22,301 bases of DNA from an uncultured Lachnospiraceae bacterium (GCA_905207905.1 CAJLNC010000046.1:1-22301); one strand, 5' to 3'; positions 7,496-16,062 are shown, numbered from the stretch's first letter. Numbers and translations are program-made. The notes: generated by a model not told the origin, from the sequence alone.

Positions 7496-7779
7496 TTTAA
7501 ATATCCTCCATTAAAAAATATCCTGTAGTTGTTCTATAAGGACACCGCAGGGATCATCTGCCCGGGTGGCTTACACGTTCGTAATCGTATTTTGAAGCTG
7601 CCATGTTGAGTTATTCTATGGCAGTTGGGAGGAAATTGTCATAAACTGCAGAGACAGGAACTTTTTGTAACAGCAATTTAAGCTGTTATAGCTGAATGGT
7701 TACAAATTCTGTCTGGCAGCAGACTTTTTTGACAATTTCCATCCCGGTTGAAAAAATGGTAATATCGAATAAAAGTAAA
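7496..7779 (-). other. Structured leader region between ygeY and ygeW
   Basis: A 284-bp gap without a gene. It holds a 7-bp stem CTGCCAT (7598-7604) / ATGGCAG (7618-7624) and the nested palindrome at 7631-7740. On the minus strand this forms a long leader before ygeW. I could not match it to a known riboswitch. Confidence 0.55.
7631..7740. promoter_or_regulatory. 110-nt nested palindrome upstream of ygeW
   Basis: Four nested paired blocks: GGAAATTGTCA (7631-7641) / TGACAATTTCC (7730-7740), perfect 11 bp; CTGCAGAGACAG (7646-7657) / CTGTCTGGCAGCAG (7709-7722), imperfect; TTTGTAAC (7664-7671) / GTTACAAA (7699-7706), perfect 8 bp; alternatively TAACAGC (7668-7674) / GCTGTTA (7682-7688). There is no U-tract, so it is not an ordinary terminator. 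It could be a structured leader RNA, an operator or a small repeat element. Confidence 0.6.
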
Positions 7780-9090
7780 TTATTTACAGTAAGCGGCGGG
7801 CAGTGCTGCATAAACGGCAGCGCAGGTCACCAGATCCTGTTTCCAGGTTTTTTCATTGGGAGCGTGAGCCTGAGCCTCTGCTCCGGGGCCGAAGCCAATG
7901 CAGGGGATACCGTTGCGGCCCATGATGGATACGCCGTTGGTAGAGAAGGTCCACTTGTCAGTAAGAGGACGGGCCTGCCGCATTTCCAGAGTTTCAGCAG
8001 CGCCGATTCTCTTCTCACCGTACAGGCTGGTGTAGGCTTCCTCCAGAGCCTTGGTTACCTTGTGATCCTTGGGGATGGCCCAGGTGGGGAAGTAGCACTC
8101 GATTTCATACACGCATCCGGTGTAGGAGGGACGGTCGTAGTTGTACATGGAAACCACTACATCATCTCCATATTTTTTTACGCTGGGCAGGTTGCGGATT
8201 TCTTCCAGACAGCTTTCCCAGGTCTCGCCGAAAGTCATGCGGCGGTCTAAGGATACTGCGCAGGAGTCAGCTACTGCACAGCGGCTGGGAGAGGTGTAGA
8301 AGATCTGAGAGCAGGTAATTGTACCTCGTCCTAAGAACCGTGCCTCTTCCCAGTCAGGATTGTATTTGGGATTTAACATTTTTACAAGACCTTTGATTTC
8401 AGTCTCATCAGCGTCATCGTTTTCGTTCAGGGCGCGGACATCCTGAAGGATATCTGCCATTTTGTAGATCGCGTTGTCGCCACGCTCCGGTGCGGAACCG
8501 TGGCAGGAAACACCCTTTACATCTACACGGATTTCCATACGGCCTCTCTGGCCTCTGTAAATACCACCGTCTGTGGGTTCTGTGGACACAACGAATTCAG
8601 GACGAATGTTATCCTCATTGATAATGTACTGCCAGCAGAGACCATCACAGTCCTCCTCCTGGACGGTACCTACTACCATGATCTTGCAGCCTTCCGGAAT
8701 CAGATCCAGATCCTTCATAATCTTTGCACCGTATACGGAGGAGACGATACCTCCGCATTGGTCGGATACGCCTCTTCCGCCGATCTCTGTATCGGTTTCA
8801 TAGCCTTCATAGGGATCAAAGGTCCAGTTATCCAGGTTTCCGATCCCTACAGTGTCAATATGAGCATCATAGGCAATGATTTTGTCTCCGGTTCCCATGT
8901 AGCCGATGACATTACCCTGAGGATCGATGATTACTTCATCAAATCCCACCTTTTTCATTTCAGCAGCAATGGTGTCGATGTGTGCTTTCTCGTCACAGCT
9001 CTCGCCGGGATTCTTTACGATGGCTCGCAGAAATGCGGTCATGTCTTTTTCGTAGCCTGCAGCAGCTTCTTTGATTTTGTTCAAATCCAT
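7780..9090 (-). CDS. ygeY: YgeY-type M20 metallohydrolase
   Basis: A 436-residue zinc-dependent hydrolase of the M20 peptidase/deacylase family. Metal-site residues are visible: AYDAHIDTV (His77, Asp79), RGVSDQCGG (Asp110), [10 protein letters not shown] (Glu145-Glu146, general base and ligand), VVSTEPTDG, and the C-terminal His of [10 protein letters not shown]. The family length matches YgeY of selenium-associated purine clusters. The ATG at 9090 follows AAAGGAGAAT; an ATG ten codons upstream has no such site. Family knowledge gives amide or carbamoyl-amine hydrolysis; in this pathway it probably hydrolyses a ureido or acyl-amino intermediate that leads to diaminopropionate (inference). It lies 129 bp after ygeX. 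Confidence 0.92.
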   Translation of the reverse strand: MDLNKIKEAAAGYEKDMTAFLRAIVKNPGESCDEKAHIDTIAAEMKKVGFDEVIIDPQGNVIGYMGTGDKIIAYDAHIDTVGIGNLDNWTFDPYEGYETDTEIGGRGVSDQCGGIVSSVYGAKIMKDLDLIPEGCKIMVVGTVQEEDCDGLCWQYIINEDNIRPEFVVSTEPTDGGIYRGQRGRMEIRVDVKGVSCHGSAPERGDNAIYKMADILQDVRALNENDDADETEIKGLVKMLNPKYNPDWEEARFLGRGTITCSQIFYTSPSRCAVADSCAVSLDRRMTFGETWESCLEEIRNLPSVKKYGDDVVVSMYNYDRPSYTGCVYEIECYFPTWAIPKDHKVTKALEEAYTSLYGEKRIGAAETLEMRQARPLTDKWTFSTNGVSIMGRNGIPCIGFGPGAEAQAHAPNEKTWKQDLVTCAAVYAALPAAYCK

Positions 9091-9219
9091 GATTCTATTC
9101 TCCTTTAAAATAAATTTCAAATCTGTTTGATGATTTTTACAGTTTGGAAGACTGTCTTAACCTGATAAGCGGAAGGGTTCTGTCCTGGAACTTTTTGTCA
9201 AGTTTGTCCCGGGGAAATT

Positions 9220-10428
9220 TTATTTTTCCTTTCCTTCCCAGACAATGTTTTTATAGCGTTCAGGATCCGTATCTCCCTCTGTGGAGAAGAGCAGTACCCT
9301 GGAAGTTTCATCCAGTCCAAGAATGTTTTTCAGCTCCCTGTAGTCTTCCATGGTGGTTATGGCAGCCAGAGCGCCAAAAGGTGCGGCTCCGGACTCACCG
9401 GAAGTGATGGGAGCATCTCCTTTCATAGGAGCAGCCAGCATGCGCATTCCCTTGGCAGCTACCCAGTCGGGGGCAGAGAGAAATACTTTTACATGATTCT
9501 TCAGGATATCCCAGGAAATCGTGTTGGGCTCGCCGCAGGCCAGTCCTGCCATGATGGTCTGCATATCCCCGTCGACTATGCGAATCTCGCCGTCTCCGGC
9601 TGCAGCGCCTTTGTACAGGCAGGCAGCCACATCAGCTTCCACCACCACAAAGACAGGCGGGTTGTCTGCATACAGGTTGGAGAAATAGCCAACCACTGCT
9701 CCGGCCAGGGAACCTACGCCGGCCTGAACGAAGATGTGAGTGGGACGTTCGCAGCCTGCAGCCTTTAACTGTTCTCCTGCTTCCATGGCCATGGTTCCAT
9801 AGCCCTGCATGATCCAGGCCGGGATTTCCTCATATCCATCCCAGGCAGTGTCCTGAACGATCACTCCTCTTGGGGTTTCGCTGGCTTCCTTGGCAGCCAG
9901 ACGCACGCAGTCGTCATAGTTCATTTCCTGAATATCAACGGCAGCCCCTTCTTTGGCAATATTTTCCAGACGAGTTTGGGTGGAGCCCTTTGGCATATGT
10001 ACTACAGCCTTTTGCCCCAGACGATTGGCAGCCCAGGCAACTCCTCTGCCGTGATTTCCGTCAGTGGCGGTAAAGAAGGTAGCCTGACCAAACTCTTCCC
10101 GAAGCGCATCGGAGGTGAGTACACAGTAGGGAAGCTCTGATACATCCTTTCCGGTCTCGCTGGCAATATAGCGGGCCATTGCAAAAGAGCCGCCCAGAAC
10201 CTTAAAGGCGTTTAAGCCGAAACGGTAGGATTCATCCTTAATATATACTTCTTTTACGCCCAGATAGTCGGCCATATGTTCCAGCTTTGTCAGGGGTGTC
10301 TGGCTGTACTGGGGAAAGCTTTCGTGGAAAGTCCGGGCTTTTTTGATTTCCCCCAGTCCCATGATGGGCAGATTTTTGTCTTCTGTTTTGGGCATCCGAT
10401 TGACTGCCCACAGAATCTTTTGATCCAT
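9220..10428 (-). CDS. ygeX: 2,3-Diaminopropionate ammonia-lyase
   Basis: A 402-residue PLP enzyme of the tryptophan-synthase-beta fold that converts 2,3-diaminopropionate to pyruvate and two ammonia. The Schiff-base lysine is Lys76 in RFGLNAFKVLGGSFA; DGNHGRGVAWAANRLG is the substrate/phosphate loop; VQAGVGSLAGAVVGY is the Gly-rich PLP phosphate site. The length equals E. coli YgeX. ATG 10428 has AAAAGGAGGATTTTAA upstream. It lies 39 bp after the regulator gene, with which it is probably co-transcribed. It gives the last carbon step of the proposed pathway, feeding pyruvate to fermentation. Confidence 0.95.
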   Translation of the reverse strand: MDQKILWAVNRMPKTEDKNLPIMGLGEIKKARTFHESFPQYSQTPLTKLEHMADYLGVKEVYIKDESYRFGLNAFKVLGGSFAMARYIASETGKDVSELPYCVLTSDALREEFGQATFFTATDGNHGRGVAWAANRLGQKAVVHMPKGSTQTRLENIAKEGAAVDIQEMNYDDCVRLAAKEASETPRGVIVQDTAWDGYEEIPAWIMQGYGTMAMEAGEQLKAAGCERPTHIFVQAGVGSLAGAVVGYFSNLYADNPPVFVVVEADVAACLYKGAAAGDGEIRIVDGDMQTIMAGLACGEPNTISWDILKNHVKVFLSAPDWVAAKGMRMLAAPMKGDAPITSGESGAAPFGALAAITTMEDYRELKNILGLDETSRVLLFSTEGDTDPERYKNIVWEGKEK

Positions 10429-10467
10429 TTTAAAATCCTCCTTTTAAATGAATGTATTCGGTGTCAG

Positions 10468-11136
10468 TTACGCAGTGGCATCTGTTTCTTTATGATTATT
10501 TACATCAATGTAGCTGTACAGGGTATATTTTGAAATACCAAAGTATTTGGAAACTTTATCTCCGGACCGTGTAATAAGGAAGGCGCCTGCGTCATTTAGA
10601 AACTGAATTGCCCGCACTTTATCATCCTTATTCATCAACGCCACCGGTTTCCCCACTAAAACCACAGACTGTTCTATGAGACTGTCCAGCAGATCATTGA
10701 CATTCGTAACGATCTGTTCCGGCTGCTTTTGCTGATCCTCTGAAGGGTCAGTAGTGATTAGTCCCTGGAGAGAATGGCCGATTGCCAGCAGGTTGGTGAT
10801 GTCGTAATTAATAGAAAGAATGTAGTCAATGGCAGTGCCGTCCTTACTGTGGATGTAAAAGGTACTGGATTTCAGAATTCTTCCGTTCGGGGATTTGGTA
10901 AGATACCCGATATGATCTTTTAAGGAAGCTGGATCCGTGCTGTGAAGTGTCTCCAGTACAACCCGGGAAGGGCCGTCTCCTACTTTTCGGTGAGTGATAT
11001 GGCCGTTGGCAATGTAGACAATGGAATGCTCCGTATCATGCTTGCGAAGATCATGAATCACCACTTCACAGTCCGGGCCGAACTGTTTGGCAAGCCCTTC
11101 TGCTATCTGAAATAACATGTTTGATGTAAAAGCCAA
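10468..11136 (-). CDS. YheO/DauR-type PAS-HTH transcription regulator
   Basis: A regulator of about 222 residues. The N-terminal half (about 7-115) is a YheO-like PAS sensor (AKQFGPDCEVVIHDLRKHD, then SSTFYIHSKDGTAIDYILSIN). The C-terminal part (about 170-215) is the matching HTH domain (DAGAFLITRSGDKVSKYFGI, then SKYTLYSYI). Relatives include DauR of D-arginine catabolism, which respond to small catabolic substrates. The start is uncertain: TTG 11136 has AGAGGTG 6 nt upstream; GTG 11145 leaves no room for a ribosome site; an ATG at 11118 has none. It is the first gene of the leftward arm and lies next to the 60-bp palindrome at 11251-11310, so it probably controls both arms and itself, sensing a purine or intermediate (inference). 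Confidence 0.87.
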   Translation of the reverse strand: MAFTSNMLFQIAEGLAKQFGPDCEVVIHDLRKHDTEHSIVYIANGHITHRKVGDGPSRVVLETLHSTDPASLKDHIGYLTKSPNGRILKSSTFYIHSKDGTAIDYILSINYDITNLLAIGHSLQGLITTDPSEDQQKQPEQIVTNVNDLLDSLIEQSVVLVGKPVALMNKDDKVRAIQFLNDAGAFLITRSGDKVSKYFGISKYTLYSYIDVNNHKETDATA

Positions 11137-11227
11137 GGTGCACACCTCTTTTCTGATGATAAAAATAATAAATTGTCAAGTTGCACAAAAAAAGTTTGAT
11201 AAAACCAGTTGACTTGTTTATAAGATT

Positions 11228-11255
11228 ATCATAGCACAAAAAAAATGAAATGCAA
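11228..11255 (-). promoter_or_regulatory. Leftward promoter of the regulator-ygeX arm
   Basis: On the minus strand, TTGCAT (-35, plus-strand ATGCAA 11250-11255), a 16-bp spacer and TATGAT (-10, plus-strand ATCATA 11228-11233). The -35 box overlaps the left arm of the palindrome at 11251-11310. Confidence 0.55.
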
Positions 11256-11310
11256 GATGTTTTTACAAAAAAAATTTGTATACCTAAAAAATTTTGTAAT
11301 ATGTCTTGCA
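11251..11310. promoter_or_regulatory. 60-bp interrupted palindrome, candidate divergent operator
   Basis: The outer arms TGCAAGA (11251-11257) and TCTTGCA (11304-11310) are perfect complements; the inner arms TTACAAAA (11263-11270) and TTTTGTAA (11292-11299) are also perfect. The arm gaps differ by one base (5 and 4). It lies midway between the regulator and ssnA and overlaps both predicted -35 boxes. This is the most likely target of the YheO-type regulator. Confidence 0.75.
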
Positions 11311-11334
11311 AAACAAAAGAATAGGTGTTAGTAT
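11306..11334 (+). promoter_or_regulatory. Rightward promoter of the ssnA-ygfK-xdhD arm
   Basis: TTGCAA (-35, 11306-11311), a 17-bp spacer and TAGTAT (-10, 11329-11334). The -35 overlaps the right outer arm of the palindrome. The expected start near 11341 gives a leader of about 60 nt before ssnA. Confidence 0.55.
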
Positions 11335-11401
11335 GTAACTATAGAGGGGCTTAAAAATCAATAGAAACAGGCAAAATATATAAAAGTAAAGGAGAAGGCT
11401 T

Positions 11402-12733
11402 ATGTTGATGATTGGAAATGGACGGTTGGTGACAAGAGATTCCGAGCATCCTTTTTATGAGGATGGAGCGGTAGTTTTGGAGGGGAATACGATTAAAAAG
11501 GTGGGAACCACCCAGGAGCTTCGGCAGGAGTTTGCAGACGCAGAGTTTGTAGACGCAAAGGGAGGCGTGATCATGCCGGCCTTTGTGAACACTCATGAGC
11601 ACATTTACAGCGCCATGGCAAGGGGGTTAAGCATCAAGGGCTACAATCCCAATGGATTTTTGGAGATTCTGGATGGAATGTGGTGGACCATTGACCGTCA
11701 TCTGACTCTGGAACAGACCAGACAGAGTGCAAGAGCTACTTATCTGGATTCTATTAAAAATGGTGTGACCACGGTATTTGACCATCATGCCAGCTTTGGA
11801 GAGATCCAGGATAGTCTCTTTGCCATTGAGGATGCAGCCAAAGAGTTTGGCATCCGTACCTGTCTGTGCTATGAGGTGTCTGACAGAGACGGCATGGATA
11901 AGTCCAGGGAGGCCGTGATGGAGAATGCCCGGTGGATCAAACATGCTCTGGCGGATGACACAGACATGATCGCAGGCATGATGGGAATGCACGCTCAGTT
12001 TACCATCTCCAATGAGACAATGGAGCTGGCTGCGGCAAACAAACCGGAGGAAGTGGGATATCACATCCATGTGGCAGAGGGCATTGAAGATCTTCACCAC
12101 TGCCTGAAACATTATGGCAAGCGGATCGTAGACCGCCTTATGGATTGGAACATTCTGGGAAGCAAGACACTGTTGGGTCATTGTATCTATGTAAATGAGC
12201 ATGAGATGGATCTGATCAAGGATACCGACACCATGGTAGTGCACAATCCGGAGTCCAATATGGGAAATGCCTGCGGCTGTCCGCCCACCATGGCGATTGT
12301 ACATAAGGGAATTCTGACCGGTTTGGGAACAGACGGATATACACACGATATGATGGAATCTTACAAGGTGGCAAACGTGCTGCATAAGCATCATCTCTGC
12401 GATCCAAACGCAGCTTGGGGAGAGGTGCCCAAGATGCTCTTTGAGGGCAACCCGAAGATTGCGAACCGTTATTTTAAGAAACCCCTTGGTGTTTTAAAGG
12501 AAGGGGCAGCAGCGGATGTGATTGTTCTGGATTATATTCCTCTTACGCCTATGACCAAGGACAATATTAATAGCCACGCAGTGTTTGGCATGACAGGACG
12601 CCATGTAGTGACTACGATATGTAATGGAAAGATTCTGATGAAGGATCGGGAGATGGTAGGCATTGATGAGGAGAAGGTACTCTCAGAGGTAAGAGCAGAG
12701 GCTGTGAAGCTGGAGCGCTCCATCAACGGCTGA
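11402..12733 (+). CDS. ssnA: SsnA-type aminohydrolase
   Basis: A 443-residue metal-dependent amidohydrolase of the cytosine/guanine/atrazine deaminase superfamily. Metal ligands are visible: FVNTHEHIYS (His65, His67), YHIHVAEGIED, LLGHCIYVNEHE and GLGTDGYTHDMMES (the catalytic Asp). The length and motifs match SsnA, a fixed partner of YgfK and the selenium-dependent xanthine dehydrogenase. The exact reaction is unsettled: deamination of a purine such as guanine, or ring opening of a reduced purine, are both compatible. The ATG follows AAAGGAGAAGGCTT. It is the first gene of the rightward arm, behind the promoter at 11306-11334, and 137 bp before ygfK. Confidence 0.93.
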   Translation: MLMIGNGRLVTRDSEHPFYEDGAVVLEGNTIKKVGTTQELRQEFADAEFVDAKGGVIMPAFVNTHEHIYSAMARGLSIKGYNPNGFLEILDGMWWTIDRHLTLEQTRQSARATYLDSIKNGVTTVFDHHASFGEIQDSLFAIEDAAKEFGIRTCLCYEVSDRDGMDKSREAVMENARWIKHALADDTDMIAGMMGMHAQFTISNETMELAAANKPEEVGYHIHVAEGIEDLHHCLKHYGKRIVDRLMDWNILGSKTLLGHCIYVNEHEMDLIKDTDTMVVHNPESNMGNACGCPPTMAIVHKGILTGLGTDGYTHDMMESYKVANVLHKHHLCDPNAAWGEVPKMLFEGNPKIANRYFKKPLGVLKEGAAADVIVLDYIPLTPMTKDNINSHAVFGMTGRHVVTTICNGKILMKDREMVGIDEEKVLSEVRAEAVKLERSING

Positions 12734-12870
12734 TTCGACGGAGAGAATGACTTAAGAATGGGTATCAGGATATCTTCATAATTCAAATTAGAATATTGCA
12801 GATTTGAATATCATATAAGAAGCAGGATGTTATAGAAACGGAAAGAAAAGAGGATAAGGAGGAGACGATT
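12734..12870 (+). other. ssnA-ygfK spacer with a hairpin
   Basis: ATTCAAAT (12781-12788) and ATTTGAAT (12802-12809) form an 8-bp stem; flanking GATAT/ATATC can add five pairs with a bulge. No terminator or strong promoter is seen, so ssnA and ygfK are probably one transcript. Confidence 0.5.
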
Positions 12871-15858
12871 ATGGGAGACAGAATGACACCGATTCCTTTT
12901 GGGAATTTAATGAATTGGATTTTGGAGGAGAAAAAGAAAGGAAGTATTTTTGGAATCCGCAGACCTTTTGTGGCAGATCCGGATCATGCGTATGAGATTT
13001 TTGGCAGAAAGCTGGAGACGCCTTTCGGGCCGGCAGCCGGCCCTCATACCCAGCTGGCTCAGAATATTATTGCAGCCTATGTGGCCGGCAGCCGTTTCTT
13101 TGAGCTGAAAACCGTGCAGAAGCTGGATGGAGAGGATCTTCCGGTGAGCAAGCCCTGCATTAAGGCGGATGACGAGTGCTATAACTGTGAGTGGTCCACA
13201 GAGCTTTATGTAACTCAGGCCTTTGATGAATATGTGAAGGCATGGTTCATCTGTAAGGTGCTGGCCAAGGAGTTTGGTCTTGGGGCTATGGATGGTTTCC
13301 AGTTTAATATGTCTGTGGGATATGATCTTGAGGGTATCAAGACGCCAAAGATCGATCAATTTATCGAGGGCTTAAAAGACGCCTCCCAGACACCGATTTT
13401 CCAGGAATGCAGACAGTGGCTGTTAGACCATGCAGATTGCTTTGAAAAGATGACAAGAGAGGATATTGAAGGCATTTCCCCCAAGGTGTGCAACTCCGCC
13501 ACCTTATCCACCCTTCATGGCTGTCCGCCTCAGGAGATTGAGCGGATTGCCAGATACCTGCTGGAGGAGAAGCAGGTTCACACCTTTATCAAGTGCAATC
13601 CCACTCTTCTTGGCTACGAATATGCCAGAAAGCTGATGGACGATATGGGCTATGATTATGTGGCTTTCGGAGATTTCCACTTTAAGGATGATCTTCAATA
13701 CAGCGATGCGGTTCCCATGCTTCATCGGCTGCAGACTCTGGCAGATGAGAAGGGGCTGGAGTTCGGGGTAAAAATCACCAATACCTTCCCGGTGGATGTA
13801 AAGGCCAATGAGCTGCCCAGCGAGGAGATGTATATGTCCGGCAAATCTTTGTATGCCTTATCCCTGTCTGTAGCAAGGATGCTGTCCAGAGATTTTGACG
13901 GCAAGCTGCGAATTTCCTATTCAGGCGGTGCAGATGCACGGAACATTGAGAAGATTGTAGACAGCGGTATCTGGCCGGTGACCATGGCGACAACTCTGCT
14001 AAAGCCCGGCGGATATCAGAGATTAGAGCAGATCGGTAAGATCTTTGCAGAGAAAGAGGTGCAGGTATTTAAAGGGATTTCCGCAGAGGCTGTGAATGCG
14101 CTGGTGGAGGGTGCAAGGAAGGATAAGCACCATGTGAAGGCAGTGAAGCCTCTTCCTTCCAGAAAAATCAATCGTCCAGTGCCCCTGGCTGATTGTTTTA
14201 TTGCTCCTTGTGAAGAAGGATGTCCCATTCACCAGGATATTACTACCTACATGAAACTGATGGAGGAAGGAAAATGTGAGGAAGCTCTGAGGGTGATTCT
14301 GGAGAAGAATCCGCTTCCCTTTATTACAGGAACCATCTGCGCCCATAACTGTATGAGCAAATGCACCAGAAATTTCTATGATGCTCCTGTAAATATCCGC
14401 AGAACCAAGCTGGAAGCGGCAGAGGGCGGTTTTGAGGCAGTAATGGCGGACTGGAAGTCTCCGGAAGCAAACCTTGGCAAACGGGCAGCAGTAGTAGGCG
14501 GTGGCCCGGCAGGTATGGCAGCAGCCTATTTCCTGGCAAGAGGCGGCGTGAAGGTTACTGTATTTGAGAAGGCTGAGAAGTTGGGCGGCGTTGTGAGAAA
14601 TATCATCCCTGGTTTCCGTATCTCAGAGGAGGCGATTGACAAGGATGTGAAGATTCTGGAGGCCATGGGAGTGGAAATCCGCTGCAGTACGGAGATTCGT
14701 TCCGTGGAAGAAGTGAAGAAAGATTATGACTATGTGGTTCTGGCAGTAGGTGCATCCACTCCGGGTGTGCTGAAGCTGGAGAAGGGGCAGGCCGTAAATG
14801 CACTGGAATTTTTAGCTCAGTTTAAGGCTGCCAATGGAGCCGTGGAATTGGGAGAAAACGTGGCGGTAATCGGAGGCGGAAATACCGCTATGGATACTGC
14901 ACGGGCAGCTAAGAGAAATAAAGGGGTGAAAAAGGTTTCTCTGGTATACCGGAGGACAAAACGGTATATGCCTGCAGACGCAGAAGAGCTGGAGATGGCT
15001 CTTGAAGACGGCGTAGAATTTGCAGAGCTTCTTTCTCCCATAAAGGCAGAAAATGGAGTCCTGTTCTGTAAGAAGATGGTTCTTGGAGAGTTGGATGAGA
15101 GTGGAAGAAGAGGGGTTGTAGAGACTGAGGAAGTGGTGGAAGTACCGGCAGATACGGTGATCGCAGCTGTGGGAGAGAAGGTTCCGGGAGATTTCTATGA
15201 AGCAAACGGCATTGCCTTGGATTCCAGAGGACGGGTACAGGCAGATCAGGCTACCTGTGAGACCAGTGTGACCGGGGTCTATGCAGTGGGTGACGGTCTT
15301 TATGGACCTGCCACTGTGGTAGAAGGAATCCGGGACGGCAAAAGGGCTGCAGAGGCCATTGTTGGGAGAGCTCTGGCAGAGGATCTTTTTAAAGAGGCAA
15401 AGGAGGATACCGTTTACGGTCGCAGAGGCGTTCTGAATGAAGAGAAGGAAGAGAAGACGGATGGCGGACGCTGTCTCTCCTGCAATACCATCTGTGAGAA
15501 CTGTGTGGAGGTTTGTCCCAACCGGGCAAATATTTCCATTGCAGTGCCGGGAATGGATCGCCACCAGGTGATTCATGTGGATTACATGTGCAATGAGTGC
15601 GGAAACTGTAAGAGCTTCTGTCCCTGGGCCAGCGCTCCCTACCTGGATAAGTTCACTCTGTTTGCCAATGAGGCAGATATGGAGAACAGCAAAAACCAGG
15701 GCTTTGTAGTGACAGACAGGAAGGCAGGCGCCTGCAAGGTTCGGCTTTTAGGCAAGATGATGGATTACACAGCAGGTACAACCCGTCCGGAGATCCCGGA
15801 AGGACTGGCAAAGATCATGGATACTGTGATCAGGGATTACAGTTATCTGATACTGTAA
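12871..15858 (+). CDS. ygfK: YgfK-type FMN/FAD/Fe-S oxidoreductase
   Basis: A 995-residue multidomain oxidoreductase, often called a putative selenate reductase subunit although that role is unproven. Domains in order: (1) a dihydroorotate/dihydropyrimidine dehydrogenase-like FMN barrel, about 30-410 (ETPFGPAAGPHTQLAQN; ISYSGGADARNIEKI); (2) a Cys-rich Fe-S helical segment, about 447-500 (CEEGCP, CAHNCMSKCTR); (3) a glutamate-synthase-small-chain-like part with FAD motif VVGGGPAGMAAAYF (about 541) and NAD(P)H motif VIGGGNTAMDTARAAKR (about 666); (4) two C-terminal 4Fe-4S clusters (CLSCNTICENCVEVCP, about 868; CNECGNCKSFCP, about 907). These are the parts of dihydropyrimidine dehydrogenase in another order. 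ATG follows AAGGAGGAG. A ring-reducing or electron-transfer role beside XdhD is inferred. Confidence 0.93.
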   Translation: MGDRMTPIPFGNLMNWILEEKKKGSIFGIRRPFVADPDHAYEIFGRKLETPFGPAAGPHTQLAQNIIAAYVAGSRFFELKTVQKLDGEDLPVSKPCIKADDECYNCEWSTELYVTQAFDEYVKAWFICKVLAKEFGLGAMDGFQFNMSVGYDLEGIKTPKIDQFIEGLKDASQTPIFQECRQWLLDHADCFEKMTREDIEGISPKVCNSATLSTLHGCPPQEIERIARYLLEEKQVHTFIKCNPTLLGYEYARKLMDDMGYDYVAFGDFHFKDDLQYSDAVPMLHRLQTLADEKGLEFGVKITNTFPVDVKANELPSEEMYMSGKSLYALSLSVARMLSRDFDGKLRISYSGGADARNIEKIVDSGIWPVTMATTLLKPGGYQRLEQIGKIFAEKEVQVFKGISAEAVNALVEGARKDKHHVKAVKPLPSRKINRPVPLADCFIAPCEEGCPIHQDITTYMKLMEEGKCEEALRVILEKNPLPFITGTICAHNCMSKCTRNFYDAPVNIRRTKLEAAEGGFEAVMADWKSPEANLGKRAAVVGGGPAGMAAAYFLARGGVKVTVFEKAEKLGGVVRNIIPGFRISEEAIDKDVKILEAMGVEIRCSTEIRSVEEVKKDYDYVVLAVGASTPGVLKLEKGQAVNALEFLAQFKAANGAVELGENVAVIGGGNTAMDTARAAKRNKGVKKVSLVYRRTKRYMPADAEELEMALEDGVEFAELLSPIKAENGVLFCKKMVLGELDESGRRGVVETEEVVEVPADTVIAAVGEKVPGDFYEANGIALDSRGRVQADQATCETSVTGVYAVGDGLYGPATVVEGIRDGKRAAEAIVGRALAEDLFKEAKEDTVYGRRGVLNEEKEEKTDGGRCLSCNTICENCVEVCPNRANISIAVPGMDRHQVIHVDYMCNECGNCKSFCPWASAPYLDKFTLFANEADMENSKNQGFVVTDRKAGACKVRLLGKMMDYTAGTTRPEIPEGLAKIMDTVIRDYSYLIL

Positions 15859-15976
15859 TTGATCGGATACGGTAATGCTGGAGCGATCAGAAACGGTCAT
15901 CATTAATAAAGAAAGCAGTGATTCGGCTGGAACAGATGGCTGGAAAGGCTGAATGAAAGAAACAGAATTGGGATGA

Positions 15977-16025
15977 GGGAAGATATCGGTTATTGGGGCG
16001 GTATCTTCCCTGGTTGGCCATGGCC
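15977..16025 (+). promoter_or_regulatory. Hairpin leader before the xanthine dehydrogenase gene
   Basis: GGGAAGATA (15977-15985) and TATCTTCCC (16002-16010) form a perfect 9-bp stem with a 16-nt loop, followed by the palindrome GGCCATGGCC (16016-16025). Both lie within 90 bp of the chosen start and look like a structured leader. Confidence 0.5.
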
Positions 16026-16062
16026 GGGATGCGGCTGCGATCCCATGGAAATGGAGGAGATT

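Noticed and set aside
7496..7779. A purine or xanthine riboswitch before ygeW
   Set aside because: I could not align the paired blocks to the purine-class or other known riboswitch consensus; only an unassigned structured element is claimed.
8500..9108. A 202-codon plus-strand open frame opposite ygeY
   Set aside because: It overlaps the conserved YgeY coding region, has no family pattern and no good ribosome site; it is a shadow frame.
9173..9201. A minus-strand promoter (TTGACA) between ygeX and ygeY
   Set aside because: No acceptable -10 box occurs 16-18 bp downstream of the TTGACA at 9196-9201.
11209..11232. A plus-strand promoter TTGACT...TATCAT in the divergent spacer
   Set aside because: The spacer is only 12 bp, too short for sigma-70.
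11627..12394. A 255-codon minus-strand frame opposite ssnA
   Set aside because: SsnA motifs are clear on the plus strand; the antisense frame has His/Cys-rich composition typical of shadows.
14812..15576. A 254-codon minus-strand frame opposite ygfK
   Set aside because: It covers the FAD/NAD(P)H and Fe-S domains of YgfK and shows no own motif.
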